From contig JADJYE010000012.1 in NCBI GenBank assembly GCA_016719945.1, forward strand, positions 1 to 64,000: a stretch of 64,000 bases of DNA, in the 5' to 3' direction. Shown in pieces: positions 54,329 through 63,163 of this stretch (positions are counted from its first letter, which is position 1; the number at the start of each line of letters is the position of its first letter). Made by a program: the position numbers and the translations under genes. The notes under the pieces are model-generated. The model saw only the letters and a list, made by a program, of their open reading frames with translations. It searched no databases and had not been told where the DNA came from. The DNA is from Polyangiaceae bacterium. Its GTDB lineage: Bacteria; Myxococcota_A; Polyangia; Polyangiales; Polyangiaceae.

Positions 54329-56054
54329 TCACGAGGCCTTGCAGGCCGGGGTGTTCACCGGCGTGAAGGCCTTGCCCTTCTTGCCCGCGCCGCGGGGCAG
54401 GTACGAGAGCTTCTTGCCGCTCGCGAGCGTGAGCTGAACGGGGACGTTGGCGCTGTCGGGCGTGAGGTCGGCGCTGGTCACGACGTCTCCGGCTCGCAGC
54501 CCAGCCGCCTCGGCCGCCGAGCCGCTGAGCACGACCGTGACGGTCTCCCTGGTCGCCCGCGCGGGTCGCCGTGTAGCCCAGCTGGAAGCGGTAGAACGTG
54601 GTGTCCTTCAGGGTGGCGCAGGGTCCGAGCCCGGCGCTCGACATCGGGATGCGCCGGCCCTGTTCGAGGGCGCCGAGCGCCGCGTCGGCGCGCGGCGCCC
54701 CGGCGCGTGCCCGAGCGACCTCGAGCAGCTGGTCGAGGCCGAGCTCGGGGGCCCCGGCGCTCGCGGCCGCACGAACGGCGTCCTTCACGATGGGGGAGAG
54801 CCCGGCGCCGCCCTCGGAGAGCGAGAGCGCAGCGAGCGCACCTCGCACGGCGAGCAGCTGCGCCGCCGCGCTGCGCTCCTCGCTGGTCCCGTCGCGAGCT
54901 GTGCGGGCGAGCTCGGCGAGGCTCTTCCCGGCTTGGGGGCTGAGCGCCTCGGCCGCGAGCAGCGCGTTGACCTCCCCCAGCCGCTCGTCGCGGGTGATGA
55001 CGCCGCTGTCCGCGAGGACCTCGAGCGCCCCCGCGTGCGCGAAGCCTTCGTCGAAGAACAGCGAGGCCATCGGCGCGGCGCCCATGACCCTCACCGTCAC
55101 CGACGTCCCGATGGTGCGCTGCAAGAGCAGCCTGGTGATCTCGACCCGCGCGCGGGCCGTCCACGCCGCGCCGACGTCCGCCTCGATGATCGCGCCGCGC
55201 AGGCCGGGCCGCACGTGGACGCCGCGGGCGGTGCGAGGGGCAGGCAGGAAGACGAGGCCGATCGAGGGGTCGTCGGCCGGGCGCGACACCCCGAGCCAAC
55301 GGTCAGCGAGTGTACGGACCCCAGCCGCCTCGGCCGCGACCCAGCGAGGGTCGAACGAGAAGAAGCCCACCCAGGCAGCGTGGTCGCGCCCCTCCGTCGC
55401 ATCGAAGCGAGCCCGACCGACGTCTCCGAAGACGAACGCCGCGCGGGCCACGTCCTCGAGGCTCGCTCGCGAGGTCACCGCCTCGTCGAGCCCGAACGAC
55501 GAGGCAGCGCGCTTGTGGAACGTGGGATCAGGGGCGAGCTCGAGCAGGAGCGAGGAGCGCTGCTCCGCGCCGGTCTCGGGCAACACGAGCACGGCGGACC
55601 CGCAGAACACGGCTCGGTCAGGGGTGATCTCGAGCGGACATCCTCGCGGGGCGTCGGGCGCGGCGACCTCGTAGCTGAGCTCGAGCGGAGGCTGGAGCGG
55701 GCGCGCGTCGGTCACCGTGATCCGCGCGCCAGCGCTGTCGAGCGACGCCGCGAGGATCCCGAGGCGATCTTTCACCTGGATCTTGGAGACGCGAGCGCCG
55801 CTCGCCGGTACGCGCCACGCGGTCGGGCCGACCTTCTCGTGTCGCAGGCGGATCGTCAGCGTCGACGTCGACCCCGAAGAGGTGACGCGGACGCTCAGGT
55901 CGGGGGGGCCGGGCTCGGACGGGCCCGTGACGGTCGCGGGGACCGGCGTCGGGGCGAGCCCGGGGCGGGCGGGCGACGAGGGCGGCGGAGTCGAGGAGCA
56001 GCCCAGGGCGGCGCCAACGAAGCACAGCGCGAGGCCAGCGCGGAGGAGCGTCAT
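54329..56054 (-). CDS. M61-like aminopeptidase/PDZ lipoprotein, frameshifted and without HExxH
   Basis: ATG 56054 gives a lipoprotein signal (LCFVGAALGCSSTP). The protein of about 575 residues has an N-terminal beta domain (LTIRLRHEKVGPTAWRVPASG), a central helical region like the M61 gluzincin domain (FDEGFAHAGALEVLAD), and a C-terminal PDZ domain (GSAAEAAGLRAGDVVTSADLTP). The metal motif HExxH is not visible; the matching position has no His pair, so it is probably inactive as a peptidase. The frame breaks near 54558 just before the PDZ part (VTVVLSGSA). It would be a periplasmic or outer-membrane binding protein. Confidence 0.62.
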
Positions 56055-56175
56055 GAGGACAGGCTAGGGCACCTGTTTCATGGCTCGGTGTTGCTCAGGT
56101 CACGGGATTGTCACCACGCCCGGGCAGCTCGCCGCGCGGGCGAGCCAGGCTCGCGCCGCCTCGTGCTGCGTTCGC

Positions 56176-56574
56176 TCAGTGTTTGCAGTTGGGACCGTGC
56201 TCGTGGGCGTGGGCGGCGCGCTGCTCGTCGACCTTCTTCTTCACCTCGACCATGTCGAGCTTCTCGACCTGACTGACCAGATCGTCGAGCGCCTTCGCGG
56301 GGAGGATGCCGGCCTGCTCGAAGAGCAACACGCCGTCGCGGAACACCATGACCGTGGGGATCGCCTCGATGCCGAACGCCTGGGCGAGCTCGGGCTGAGC
56401 CTCCGTGTCGACCTTGCCCCAGACGACTTTGTCGTGTCGCTTGGAGGCGCTCTCGAAGACGGGCGCGAAGGTCTTGCAGGGGCCACACCAGGAGGCCCAG
56501 AAGTCGAGGAAGACGATCCCGTCCTTGCCCAGGTGCTCGTCGAGGTTGTCCTTGGTGATCTCGGTTGTCGCCAT
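56176..56574 (-). CDS. Thioredoxin
   Basis: Start ATG 56574 (MATTEITKDNLDEHLG) gives a cytoplasmic 132-residue thioredoxin with WASWCGPC active site, FGIEAIPTVMVFRDG (cis-Pro) and GILPAKALDDLV. The C-terminus is unusual: KKKVDEQRAAHAHEHGPNCKH, rich in His with one Cys, which could bind metal such as copper. It lies downstream of the cysteine-rich sigma factor gene (58 bp gap), on the same strand as the copper ATPase gene, so it may be part of the copper response. The longer upstream frame is rejected because it runs into the sigma factor gene in another frame. Confidence 0.93.
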   Translation of the reverse strand: MATTEITKDNLDEHLGKDGIVFLDFWASWCGPCKTFAPVFESASKRHDKVVWGKVDTEAQPELAQAFGIEAIPTVMVFRDGVLLFEQAGILPAKALDDLVSQVEKLDMVEVKKKVDEQRAAHAHEHGPNCKH

Positions 56575-56632
56575 ATCGCGGGCAACCTTGGCGCACGCCC
56601 GGTCGGATGTCGATTCCGGATTGTCGCGCGCG

Positions 56633-57187
56633 CTACGAATCGCAGGTGCAGTCGAAGCAGCCGCCGCCTTCGGCGCACGAGCCGCAGGCCTCCACGACCT
56701 TCTTGCGCAGCGCCTCACGGGCGCGGAACACCCTGACGCCGGCGTTGTTGGCGGCGATGCCGCGCGCGGCCGCGAAGTCTTTGACGGCGGCTCCCTCGAC
56801 GTCGATGCGCTCGAGGGCGTCGACGTATTCTGGCTTGAGGGTCGACACGACGCGCGCGACGCAGGCGCACGCTCGAGGGGTCCGCTCGACGGCCTCCACG
56901 GCGTGCGTCACCTCGCCCGCGAGCGCCGTGGTGGCGCGCTCGGCCGCGCCGCGACGGCGGCGGTGGTCGGTGATCTCGTTGCGCAGCATCCGATAGAACC
57001 AGGCAGTCGCCGAGGCTTCGTCCTCGAGCTGCCCGACGCGCGCCGCAGCCTTCGCGAAGCAAGCCTGGACGATGTCGTCCGCCAGGGCGGCGTCCCGAAC
57101 CCGGCCGCTGACGAAGGCCAGAAACTCCCCGCGCCGCGCGGAGAGCGCGGAGAGCGGTCCGCCCTTGCTGCAGCAGGAAGCACCCAT
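56633..57187 (-). CDS. CorE-like (ECF44-type) RNA polymerase sigma factor with Cys-rich ends
   Basis: The 184-residue protein has an ECF sigma plan: sigma2 (LADDIVQACFAKAAARV, AWFYRMLRNEITDHRRRR) and sigma4 (LKPEYVDALERIDVEGAAVKDFAA, then GVRVFRAREALRKKV). Cys are placed at 5, 6, 43, 107, 109 (a CxC in the linker), and 168, 171, 177, 180, 182 at the end. In Myxococcus CorE, a CxC in the linker and a Cys-rich tail sense copper and switch on CuoB and copper ATPases. Here it lies 53 bp downstream of the copper ATPase gene and near a multicopper oxidase, so copper or related metal control of this island is the natural reading. No anti-sigma gene is seen. Confidence 0.86.
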   Translation of the reverse strand: MGASCCSKGGPLSALSARRGEFLAFVSGRVRDAALADDIVQACFAKAAARVGQLEDEASATAWFYRMLRNEITDHRRRRGAAERATTALAGEVTHAVEAVERTPRACACVARVVSTLKPEYVDALERIDVEGAAVKDFAAARGIAANNAGVRVFRAREALRKKVVEACGSCAEGGGCFDCTCDS

Positions 57188-57240
57188 GAGCCCACCGAGA
57201 TCGTGGCGGCGCGGCGCCGGCTGGTCAAGCTCCACCGCTC

Positions 57241-59553
57241 TCACGACGCCCTCCCGAACCGGCGCAGGCGCAGGGAGTTCGCGAGGACCGAGACGCTCGA
57301 CATCGCCATCGCGAGGCTGGCGATCACCGGCGACAGCGACCAGCCGAACCGCGACAGCGCGCCCGCCGCGATGGGGATCCCGACGACATTGTAGATGAAG
57401 GCCCAGAACAGGTTCTCTTTGATGTTGCGGAGCGCGGCGCGCGCGAGCTCGAGGGCCCGGGGCAGGACCGCCACGCCGCCCTGCATCAGGACCATGTCGA
57501 CCGCGGCGAGCGCGACGTCGACGCCGTGGCCGATGGCGATCCCGACGTGGGCCCCAGCGAGGGCCGGCGCGTCGTTGATGCCGTCGCCGACCATCGCCAC
57601 CGTGTGCCCGGCGGCGCGGCGCTCGGCGACGACGCGCGCCTTGTCTTGGGGCCGAACCTCCGCGATCACCTCTCGGATCCCGAGCTCTCGCGCGACGGCC
57701 TCGGCGGTCGCCTTCCTGTCTCCGCTCAGCATCGCGACGCCGATCCCGAGGCGCTCGAGCGCGAGCACGGCGGCGCGCGCGTCCGGGGTCGGTCGATCGG
57801 CGATCGAGATGAGCCCCGCGACCCGGCCGTCGATCGAGACGAAGGTGGGCGTGTGGCCGAGCTCTGCGAGCCGCGCGGCCTCCTCGCTCAGCCCCTCGGG
57901 GAGCGCCGCGCCGCCGGCCCACTCGGCCGTCCCGACGCGCACCTCGCGTGCCGCCACGTGGGCGCTGGCGCCGCTGCCCGGCTCCGCGGCGAACCCGGTG
58001 GCCTCCTCGACGAGCGCCCCTCTCGCCCTGGCGCCCAGCACGATCGCGCGAGCGATGGGGTGCTCGCTGGACTGCTCGACGGACGCCGCGAGCCCGAGCA
58101 CCTCGAGGTCGCTCCACCCCTCGGCGGCCACGACCTCCGTGAGCACGGGGCGACCGGTGGTGAGCGTGCCCGTCTTGTCGAGCAGCACGAGGTCGACGCG
58201 GCTCGCCGCCTCGAGCGCGGCGCCCCCCTTCACGAGCACGCCCAGCTCCGCGCCCCGCCCCGTCGCGACGGCGACGGCGGCGGGGGTCGCGAGGCCGAGC
58301 GCGCACGGGCAGGCGATGACCAGCACGGCCACGAAATGCTGGAGCGCGACCGCGAAGCCGTCGGCCGTCGGGTCGAGCGCGAGCCACACGGTGAAGCTCA
58401 GCGTGGCGATCCCGAGCACCACCGGGACGAAGACGGCGCTCACGCGGTCGGCGAGCGCCGCGATCGGCGCCTTCGACCCTTGCGCGTCCTCGACGGCCCG
58501 GACGATGCCGGCGAGCGCCGTGTCGGCAGCCGCCCGCGTGACGCGCACCGTGAGCGCGCCGGTCTGGTTCAACGTGCCCGCGTACACGACGTCCCCCTCG
58601 ATCTTGTGGAGAGGCATGCTCTCTCCCGTCAACATCGACTCGTCGACCGAGGACTTCCCCTCGATCACGCGCCCATCGCTGGGGATGCGCTCGCCGGGAC
58701 GGACCCGGACGCGGTCGCCGGGCTCGAGCGCCTCGACGGGCACCTGCACGAGGTCGGTCCCGAGCATCTTCGCGGCCTCGGCGGGTCTCAGCGCCACGAG
58801 CCCGCGCACGGCGTCGGTGAGGCGCTTCTTCGCCTTCGCCTCGAGCGTCTTGCCGAGCAGGACGAACGTGACGATGGCGCCCGCCGCCTCGAAGTAGACC
58901 GGCGGGGCGTGGTGCTCGCCGTGCGGAAATACCCCGGGAGCGAGCACGGCCACCGCCGAGTAGAGCCACGCCGAGCCGACCCCCAAGCTCACGAGCGTGT
59001 TCATGTCTGCCGTCCGGTGGCGAAGGGCCGCGAGCGCGCCGTGGAAGAAGCGTCGACCCGGGATCGCGAGGACGGCGGTCGCGAGCGCGAGCTGGAGCCA
59101 GCGCCCGAACGCCCCGTCGAGGGCGGCGATCGCGCCGTGCGACATGCCGATCGCGACCAGCGGGATCGACAGCGCCGCCGAGAGCAGGAGATCGCGCCTG
59201 GCCCGGGCGTGCTCGCGATCCGCCGCCTCCTCCGGCGCGCTCGCGGGAGCCCCAGCGGCCGCCGGCTGGGCGAGAGGGGCGACCCCGTAGCCGGCGTCGA
59301 CGACCGCCCGCACCAGCTCGTCCCGCCCGGTGAGCTCGGGCTCGAAGGTCACGGTCGCGCGCTGGGTCGCGAAGTTGACGGACGCCTCGATCACGCCCGG
59401 CACCTTGCGGACGGCCTTCTCGACGCGTCTGACACACGCCGCGCAGGTCATCCCTTCGATCGGGAGATCGAGGCGCCGACTCGGCGGCGCCGACTCGGCG
59501 GCGGGTGTGTCGCGGCCGGTCACAGGCAGGGGCATCAGGGTTGTGTGGGTCAT
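57241..59553 (-). CDS. copA: Copper-exporting P1B-type ATPase
   Basis: The N-terminal HMA domain has the GMTCAAC metal site. Membrane helices and the motifs follow: TGES (DESMLTGESMP), CPC in the sixth helix (VIACPCALGLATP), DKTGT with the phosphorylated Asp, SEHP, and GDGINDAP. All are typical of Cu+-exporting CopA enzymes. C-terminal helices (NIKENLFWAFIYNVVGIPIAAG, MAMSSVSVLANSLRL) carry the usual Cu-binding Tyr-Asn and Met-Ser-Ser. The protein is about 770 residues. ATG 59553 is chosen; an earlier ATG at 59583 gives ten more residues and would shorten the gap to the divergent copZ to 74 bp. Confidence 0.95.
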   Translation of the reverse strand: MTHTTLMPLPVTGRDTPAAESAPPSRRLDLPIEGMTCAACVRRVEKAVRKVPGVIEASVNFATQRATVTFEPELTGRDELVRAVVDAGYGVAPLAQPAAAGAPASAPEEAADREHARARRDLLLSAALSIPLVAIGMSHGAIAALDGAFGRWLQLALATAVLAIPGRRFFHGALAALRHRTADMNTLVSLGVGSAWLYSAVAVLAPGVFPHGEHHAPPVYFEAAGAIVTFVLLGKTLEAKAKKRLTDAVRGLVALRPAEAAKMLGTDLVQVPVEALEPGDRVRVRPGERIPSDGRVIEGKSSVDESMLTGESMPLHKIEGDVVYAGTLNQTGALTVRVTRAAADTALAGIVRAVEDAQGSKAPIAALADRVSAVFVPVVLGIATLSFTVWLALDPTADGFAVALQHFVAVLVIACPCALGLATPAAVAVATGRGAELGVLVKGGAALEAASRVDLVLLDKTGTLTTGRPVLTEVVAAEGWSDLEVLGLAASVEQSSEHPIARAIVLGARARGALVEEATGFAAEPGSGASAHVAAREVRVGTAEWAGGAALPEGLSEEAARLAELGHTPTFVSIDGRVAGLISIADRPTPDARAAVLALERLGIGVAMLSGDRKATAEAVARELGIREVIAEVRPQDKARVVAERRAAGHTVAMVGDGINDAPALAGAHVGIAIGHGVDVALAAVDMVLMQGGVAVLPRALELARAALRNIKENLFWAFIYNVVGIPIAAGALSRFGWSLSPVIASLAMAMSSVSVLANSLRLRRFGRAS

Positions 59554-59657
59554 GTTCTGCTGACGCCCCGGCTTCAAGCTCATTACATGCGCGGGCGCGC
59601 CACGCCCGGATGGGGTAATGCAGCCGAGCCTCGCGCGTCGGCAGCTCGGAGGATGCG

Positions 59658-59885
59658 ATGACGAAGATAACGGTGTTGGGAGTCGAAGGAATGACCTGCG
59701 GCCACTGCGTCAAGCACGTCACCGCCGCGCTGACGCGCGTCGCAGGCGTCAGCGCCGCGACCGTCCAGCTCGAGCCCGGCGAGGCGTCCGTGACCCACGA
59801 GGAGGCCGTCACGGCCGAGGCGCTCGTCCGTGCCGTCGAGGACGAGGGCTACGCGGCGAGCCCGAAAGCGGGCAGCGGGGCGTAA
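59658..59885 (+). CDS. Copper chaperone (HMA domain, CopZ-like)
   Basis: A 75-residue single HMA domain starts MTKITVLGVEGMTCGHCVKH, with the MTCGHC metal site, and ends VRAVEDEGYAAS. It would carry Cu+ in the cytoplasm to the ATPase encoded on the other strand. A Shine-Dalgarno (GGAGG at about 59647) precedes ATG 59658. Divergent from copA and followed by the multicopper oxidase gene 65 bp downstream, it is probably the first gene of a four-gene operon. Confidence 0.93.
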   Translation: MTKITVLGVEGMTCGHCVKHVTAALTRVAGVSAATVQLEPGEASVTHEEAVTAEALVRAVEDEGYAASPKAGSGA

Positions 59886-59950
59886 TGCCCCGGCCGGCCC
59901 TGCGTCAGCCAGCCAGAGCCGAAGCGGTCCACAACAAGGAGCCGAGAACC

Positions 59951-61294
59951 ATGTCCATCGGAAGAAGAGAGGCGATCGTCGGGGGGGCCCTCGCGGCTGG
60001 CGGGGCTGCCCTGCTGACCGCGCGCGAGGCCCTCGGAGCGCAGGGCGGCGGCGGCCGCGGGTGGGAGTCGACCTACAGCGGAGGGTCGCAGGACGCCAAG
60101 CCCGACAAGCCGGGCGAGCCGGGCAAGGACTACACGCCGGTCGTCACGCCGAACGGGGTCGCCCTCCCGTTCAAGATCGTCGACGGCGTGAAGGTCTTCC
60201 ACCTCGTCGCGGAGGAGGTCGACCACGAGTTCACGCCTGGGCTCAAGGCGAAGTGCTGGGGGTACAACGGCCGGGTCCACGGTCCGACGATCGAGGCGGT
60301 GGAGGGCGACCGCGTCCGCATCTACGTCACGAACAAGCTGCCCGCCCCGACGAGCACCCACTGGCACGGCCTGTTCCTGCCCGCCGGGATGGACGGCGTC
60401 GCCGCGCTGACCCAGCCGGTCATCCAGCCGAAGGAGACGTTCCGGTACGAGTTCACGCTCCGGCAACACGGCACGTTCATGTACCACTCGCACCACGACG
60501 AGATGACGCAGATGGCCCTCGGCATGATGGGCATGTTCGTCATCCACCCGCGCAAGCCGAGCGCTGGCTACAAGGTGGACCGCGACTTCGCGATGATGCT
60601 CAGCGAGTGGGCGATCCCGGCGGGCGCTTCGCGCCCCAACCCGAACGCGATGGATGGCTTCAACGTCCTGTCCATCAACGCCAAGTGTTTCCCTGGCACC
60701 GACCCGCTGGTCGTGAAGAAGGGCGATCGCGTGCGGATGCGCTTCGGCAACCTCTCGGCGATGGACCATCACTCCATCCACATGCACGGGCACTATTTCA
60801 AGGTCGTCGCCACCGACGGCGGGCAGATCCCGGAGACCGCCCAGTGGCCGGAGGCGACGGTCCTCGTCCCTGTCGGCAGCACGCGGGACGTCGAGTTCCT
60901 CGCGGACGCGCCCGGCGACTGGGCGATGCACTGCCACATGACCCACCACGTGATGAACCAGATGGGCCACGGGTTCCCGAACACCACCGGGCTTCAAACG
61001 AACGATCTGGACGACAAGGTCCGAAAGCTCGTGCCGGGCTACATGACGATGGGCCAGCACGGCATGGGCGACATGGCCGACATGAAGATGGCGGTGCCGA
61101 ACAACAGCATCCCGATGGCCGGTGGGGCAGGGCCCTTCGGCACGATCACGATGGGCGGCATGTTCACCGTGATCAAGGTGCGCGAAGACCTGAAGACCTA
61201 CGACAAGGATCCCGGCTGGTACAAGCACCCCCCCGGGACCCTGGCGCGCCTCGCCACGGCCGACGAGCTCACCAAGGACGGGATCAAGTCATGA
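59951..61294 (+). CDS. Tat-exported multicopper oxidase
   Basis: ATG 59951 starts a twin-arginine-like signal (MSIGRREAIVGGALAAGG). The 447-residue protein has all four copper-binding motifs: HWHG (137-140), HSHHDE (179-184), HSIHMHGHYF (274-283), and HCHMTHHVMNQM (327-338), which supplies the type 1 copper Cys, His and axial Met. The Met- and His-rich C-terminal region (MTMGQHGMGDMADMKM) resembles the copper-binding segment of CueO/CopA-type oxidases. These enzymes oxidise Cu+ in the periplasm. The stop overlaps the next start (ATGA). Confidence 0.95.
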   Translation: MSIGRREAIVGGALAAGGAALLTAREALGAQGGGGRGWESTYSGGSQDAKPDKPGEPGKDYTPVVTPNGVALPFKIVDGVKVFHLVAEEVDHEFTPGLKAKCWGYNGRVHGPTIEAVEGDRVRIYVTNKLPAPTSTHWHGLFLPAGMDGVAALTQPVIQPKETFRYEFTLRQHGTFMYHSHHDEMTQMALGMMGMFVIHPRKPSAGYKVDRDFAMMLSEWAIPAGASRPNPNAMDGFNVLSINAKCFPGTDPLVVKKGDRVRMRFGNLSAMDHHSIHMHGHYFKVVATDGGQIPETAQWPEATVLVPVGSTRDVEFLADAPGDWAMHCHMTHHVMNQMGHGFPNTTGLQTNDLDDKVRKLVPGYMTMGQHGMGDMADMKMAVPNNSIPMAGGAGPFGTITMGGMFTVIKVREDLKTYDKDPGWYKHPPGTLARLATADELTKDGIKS

Positions 61295-61755
61295 GGCGCC
61301 GAAGCTTCTCCCTCGCCGCGTTGCTGCTCGCCGCCTGCGCGCCCGACTTCGAGATCGAGCCCCAGACGGCGGCCGACGCCAAGGCGGAGGTCTCGCCGCT
61401 GCCCGAGGGCTCGGGGGTGCTGCTCGCCAGCTTCAACCCCGACACGCTCGCCCCCGCCGACGCGACCGCCGCGCCGGCCGAGCCGGCAGCGACCGAATAC
61501 ACGTGCCCGCACCACCCCGAGGTGAAGAGCGACAAGCCCGGAAAGTGCCCGAAGTGCGGGATGCCGCTCGAGCCGAAGAAGGCCGAGCCGAAGACCGAGC
61601 CGAAGACCGAGCCGGCGGTGACCGAATACACGTGCCCGCACCACCCCGAGGTGAAGAGCGACAAGCCCGGAAAGTGCCCGAAGTGCGGGATGCCGCTCGA
61701 GCCGAAGAAGGCCGAGCCGAAGGATGCAGGCCACGACCACGGAGCGCATCGATGA
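61291..61755 (+). CDS. Lipoprotein with two heavy-metal-binding (HMBD) domains
   Basis: ATG 61291 overlaps the oxidase stop. The signal (MRRRSFSLAALLLAACAPD) is of lipoprotein type. Two identical HMBD modules follow (YTCPHHPEVKSDKPGKCPKCGM), each with the Cys, His, His and CxxC-type metal ligands of the domain found in copper and silver efflux proteins. A Lys/Pro/Glu-rich spacer follows each, and the end is HDHGAHR. The modules are encoded by an exact DNA duplication. The protein probably holds copper at the outer membrane beside the TolC-like protein encoded next. Confidence 0.9.
   Translation: MRRRSFSLAALLLAACAPDFEIEPQTAADAKAEVSPLPEGSGVLLASFNPDTLAPADATAAPAEPAATEYTCPHHPEVKSDKPGKCPKCGMPLEPKKAEPKTEPKTEPAVTEYTCPHHPEVKSDKPGKCPKCGMPLEPKKAEPKDAGHDHGAHR
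61491..61722 (+). repeat. Exact 103-bp duplication (period 129 bp) in the HMBD gene
   Basis: Copy 1 spans 61491-61593 and copy 2 spans 61620-61722, with no differences. In-frame, it doubles the metal-binding module. Confidence 0.92.
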
Positions 61756-63128
61756 GGGCCGCGGCGCTCCTCGGCCTGCTCGCCTCGGCCCTCTTCGGGT
61801 GTGTCTCGTCGGGCGCGGGGTACGACCTCACGCGCTCCACGCTCCGCGACCGCGCTCAGCTCGAGCTCCCGGCCGACGACGAGCGGGACCAGGTCCGCGC
61901 CGACCTCCTCTCGAGGCCGCTCACCGCCGAGTCGGCGGCCCGGCTGGCGCTCGCCGCGAGCCCCGACGTCGACGCCGCGCTCGCCGGCGTCGGCGTGAGC
62001 CGCGCAGAGCTCGTTCGCGCACTGAGGCTCCCCAACCCCAAGGGCGAGATCGGCGCTCGCTTCGGTCACGGCGACGAGCCCGTGCTCGAGATCGCCGCGA
62101 CGCTCGATCTCATCGACCTCGTCATGCTCCCGGCGCGAGAGGCGGGCGCGTCGCTGCGCCTCGACGCGGCGGCCCTCGAGGCCGCGGGCGCGCTCGTCGA
62201 CGTCGCGCATGGCGCCAAGATCGCCTTCTATGAAGCCCAAGCTGCGGCTCAGGTCCTCGAGCTGGAGCGGACGATCACCTTCGCCGCCGCGCAGTCCTCC
62301 GATTTCGCCTCGCGGCTGCGCGGGGCGGGGAACGTACCCGAGCTCGACGCCTTGCTCGAGCGGGCGCTGTTCGAGGAGGCGCGGCTCTCCCTGGCACGCG
62401 CAGAGGTCGCCGACGCGGCGGCGCGGGAGCGGCTCAACGCGGCGCTCGGGCTGCACGGCGCGGCGGCCTCGAGCTGGAAGCTCAGCGGGCGCCTCGCCGA
62501 GCCGGACACCTTCGACGCGACCTCGCTCGAGGCCAAGGCGGTTGGCCAGAACCTCGATCTGGCCGCGCTCGAGAAGCGCTATGGCGCCGCGCGCTCGGAC
62601 GTCGACCTCGCGTGGGCACGGGGCCTGCTCCCCGAGATCGAGGCGGGGGTCCAGCTCGAGCGCGAAGGCGGCGAGTGGGCCATCGGTCCGGTCGTCGGGG
62701 TCGAGCTGCCGCTCTTCTATCAGGGTCAAGGTGAGGTGGCGGCTGCCGAGGCGCAGATGCGCGCGGCCAAGGGCGCGCATACGGGCGTCGCCGTGAAGGT
62801 CCGCGCCGCGGCCCGCTCGATCGCGATCGAGCTCACGGGCACCCGGCAGACCGCCGCGTTCTACAAGGAGACGCTGTTGCCGCTGCGCGAGAGCATCGTC
62901 GACGCGACGCTGCGCAAGTACAACGCGATGGATACCGGGCCCGCGGAGGTGCTGCGAGCGAAGCGGGATCAGATCCAGGCGGCGCGAGCCTACGTCGAGG
63001 TCTTGCGCGAGTATTGGATCACCAGGACGCAGGCCGACATGCTCCTCGCCGGGCGCCTGCCCTTCGCGCTGCCTTCGGCCCGGGCGCGCAGCGCACCCAG
63101 CTCCGAGGCGCCGGGCGGCGGGCACTGA
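61752..63128 (+). CDS. TolC-family outer-membrane efflux lipoprotein
   Basis: ATG 61752 overlaps the HMBD stop (ATGA). The signal ends in a lipobox (ASALFGCVSSG). The 458-residue protein has the two-repeat helical pattern of outer-membrane factors (TAESAARLALAASPDVDAALAGVGVSRAELVRA, then LEAKAVGQNLDLAALEKRYGAARSDVDLA), and the VGVELPLFYQGQGEVAAAEAQM block seen in CusC-like proteins. It would form the outer-membrane channel of a metal efflux pump. No RND pump or periplasmic adaptor gene follows, so the partner must be elsewhere. Confidence 0.9.
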   Translation: MRAAALLGLLASALFGCVSSGAGYDLTRSTLRDRAQLELPADDERDQVRADLLSRPLTAESAARLALAASPDVDAALAGVGVSRAELVRALRLPNPKGEIGARFGHGDEPVLEIAATLDLIDLVMLPAREAGASLRLDAAALEAAGALVDVAHGAKIAFYEAQAAAQVLELERTITFAAAQSSDFASRLRGAGNVPELDALLERALFEEARLSLARAEVADAAARERLNAALGLHGAAASSWKLSGRLAEPDTFDATSLEAKAVGQNLDLAALEKRYGAARSDVDLAWARGLLPEIEAGVQLEREGGEWAIGPVVGVELPLFYQGQGEVAAAEAQMRAAKGAHTGVAVKVRAAARSIAIELTGTRQTAAFYKETLLPLRESIVDATLRKYNAMDTGPAEVLRAKRDQIQAARAYVEVLREYWITRTQADMLLAGRLPFALPSARARSAPSSEAPGGGH

Positions 63129-63129
63129 C

Positions 63130-63163
63130 GGCCGCGCGTCACTCCGCCATGACGCGCGCGGCC
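63130..63163. terminator. Hairpin at the end of the copper operon
   Basis: Arms GGCCGCGCG-TCA and TGACGCGCGCGGCC form a stem with a 2-base bulge and an 8-base loop, just after the TolC stop and overlapping the end of the convergent NTPase gene. No T run follows, so it is only a possible bidirectional terminator. Confidence 0.4.

Noticed and set aside
57526..59661. 711-codon plus-strand frame opposite copA
   Set aside because: copA has every P-type ATPase motif on the minus strand; this frame has none.
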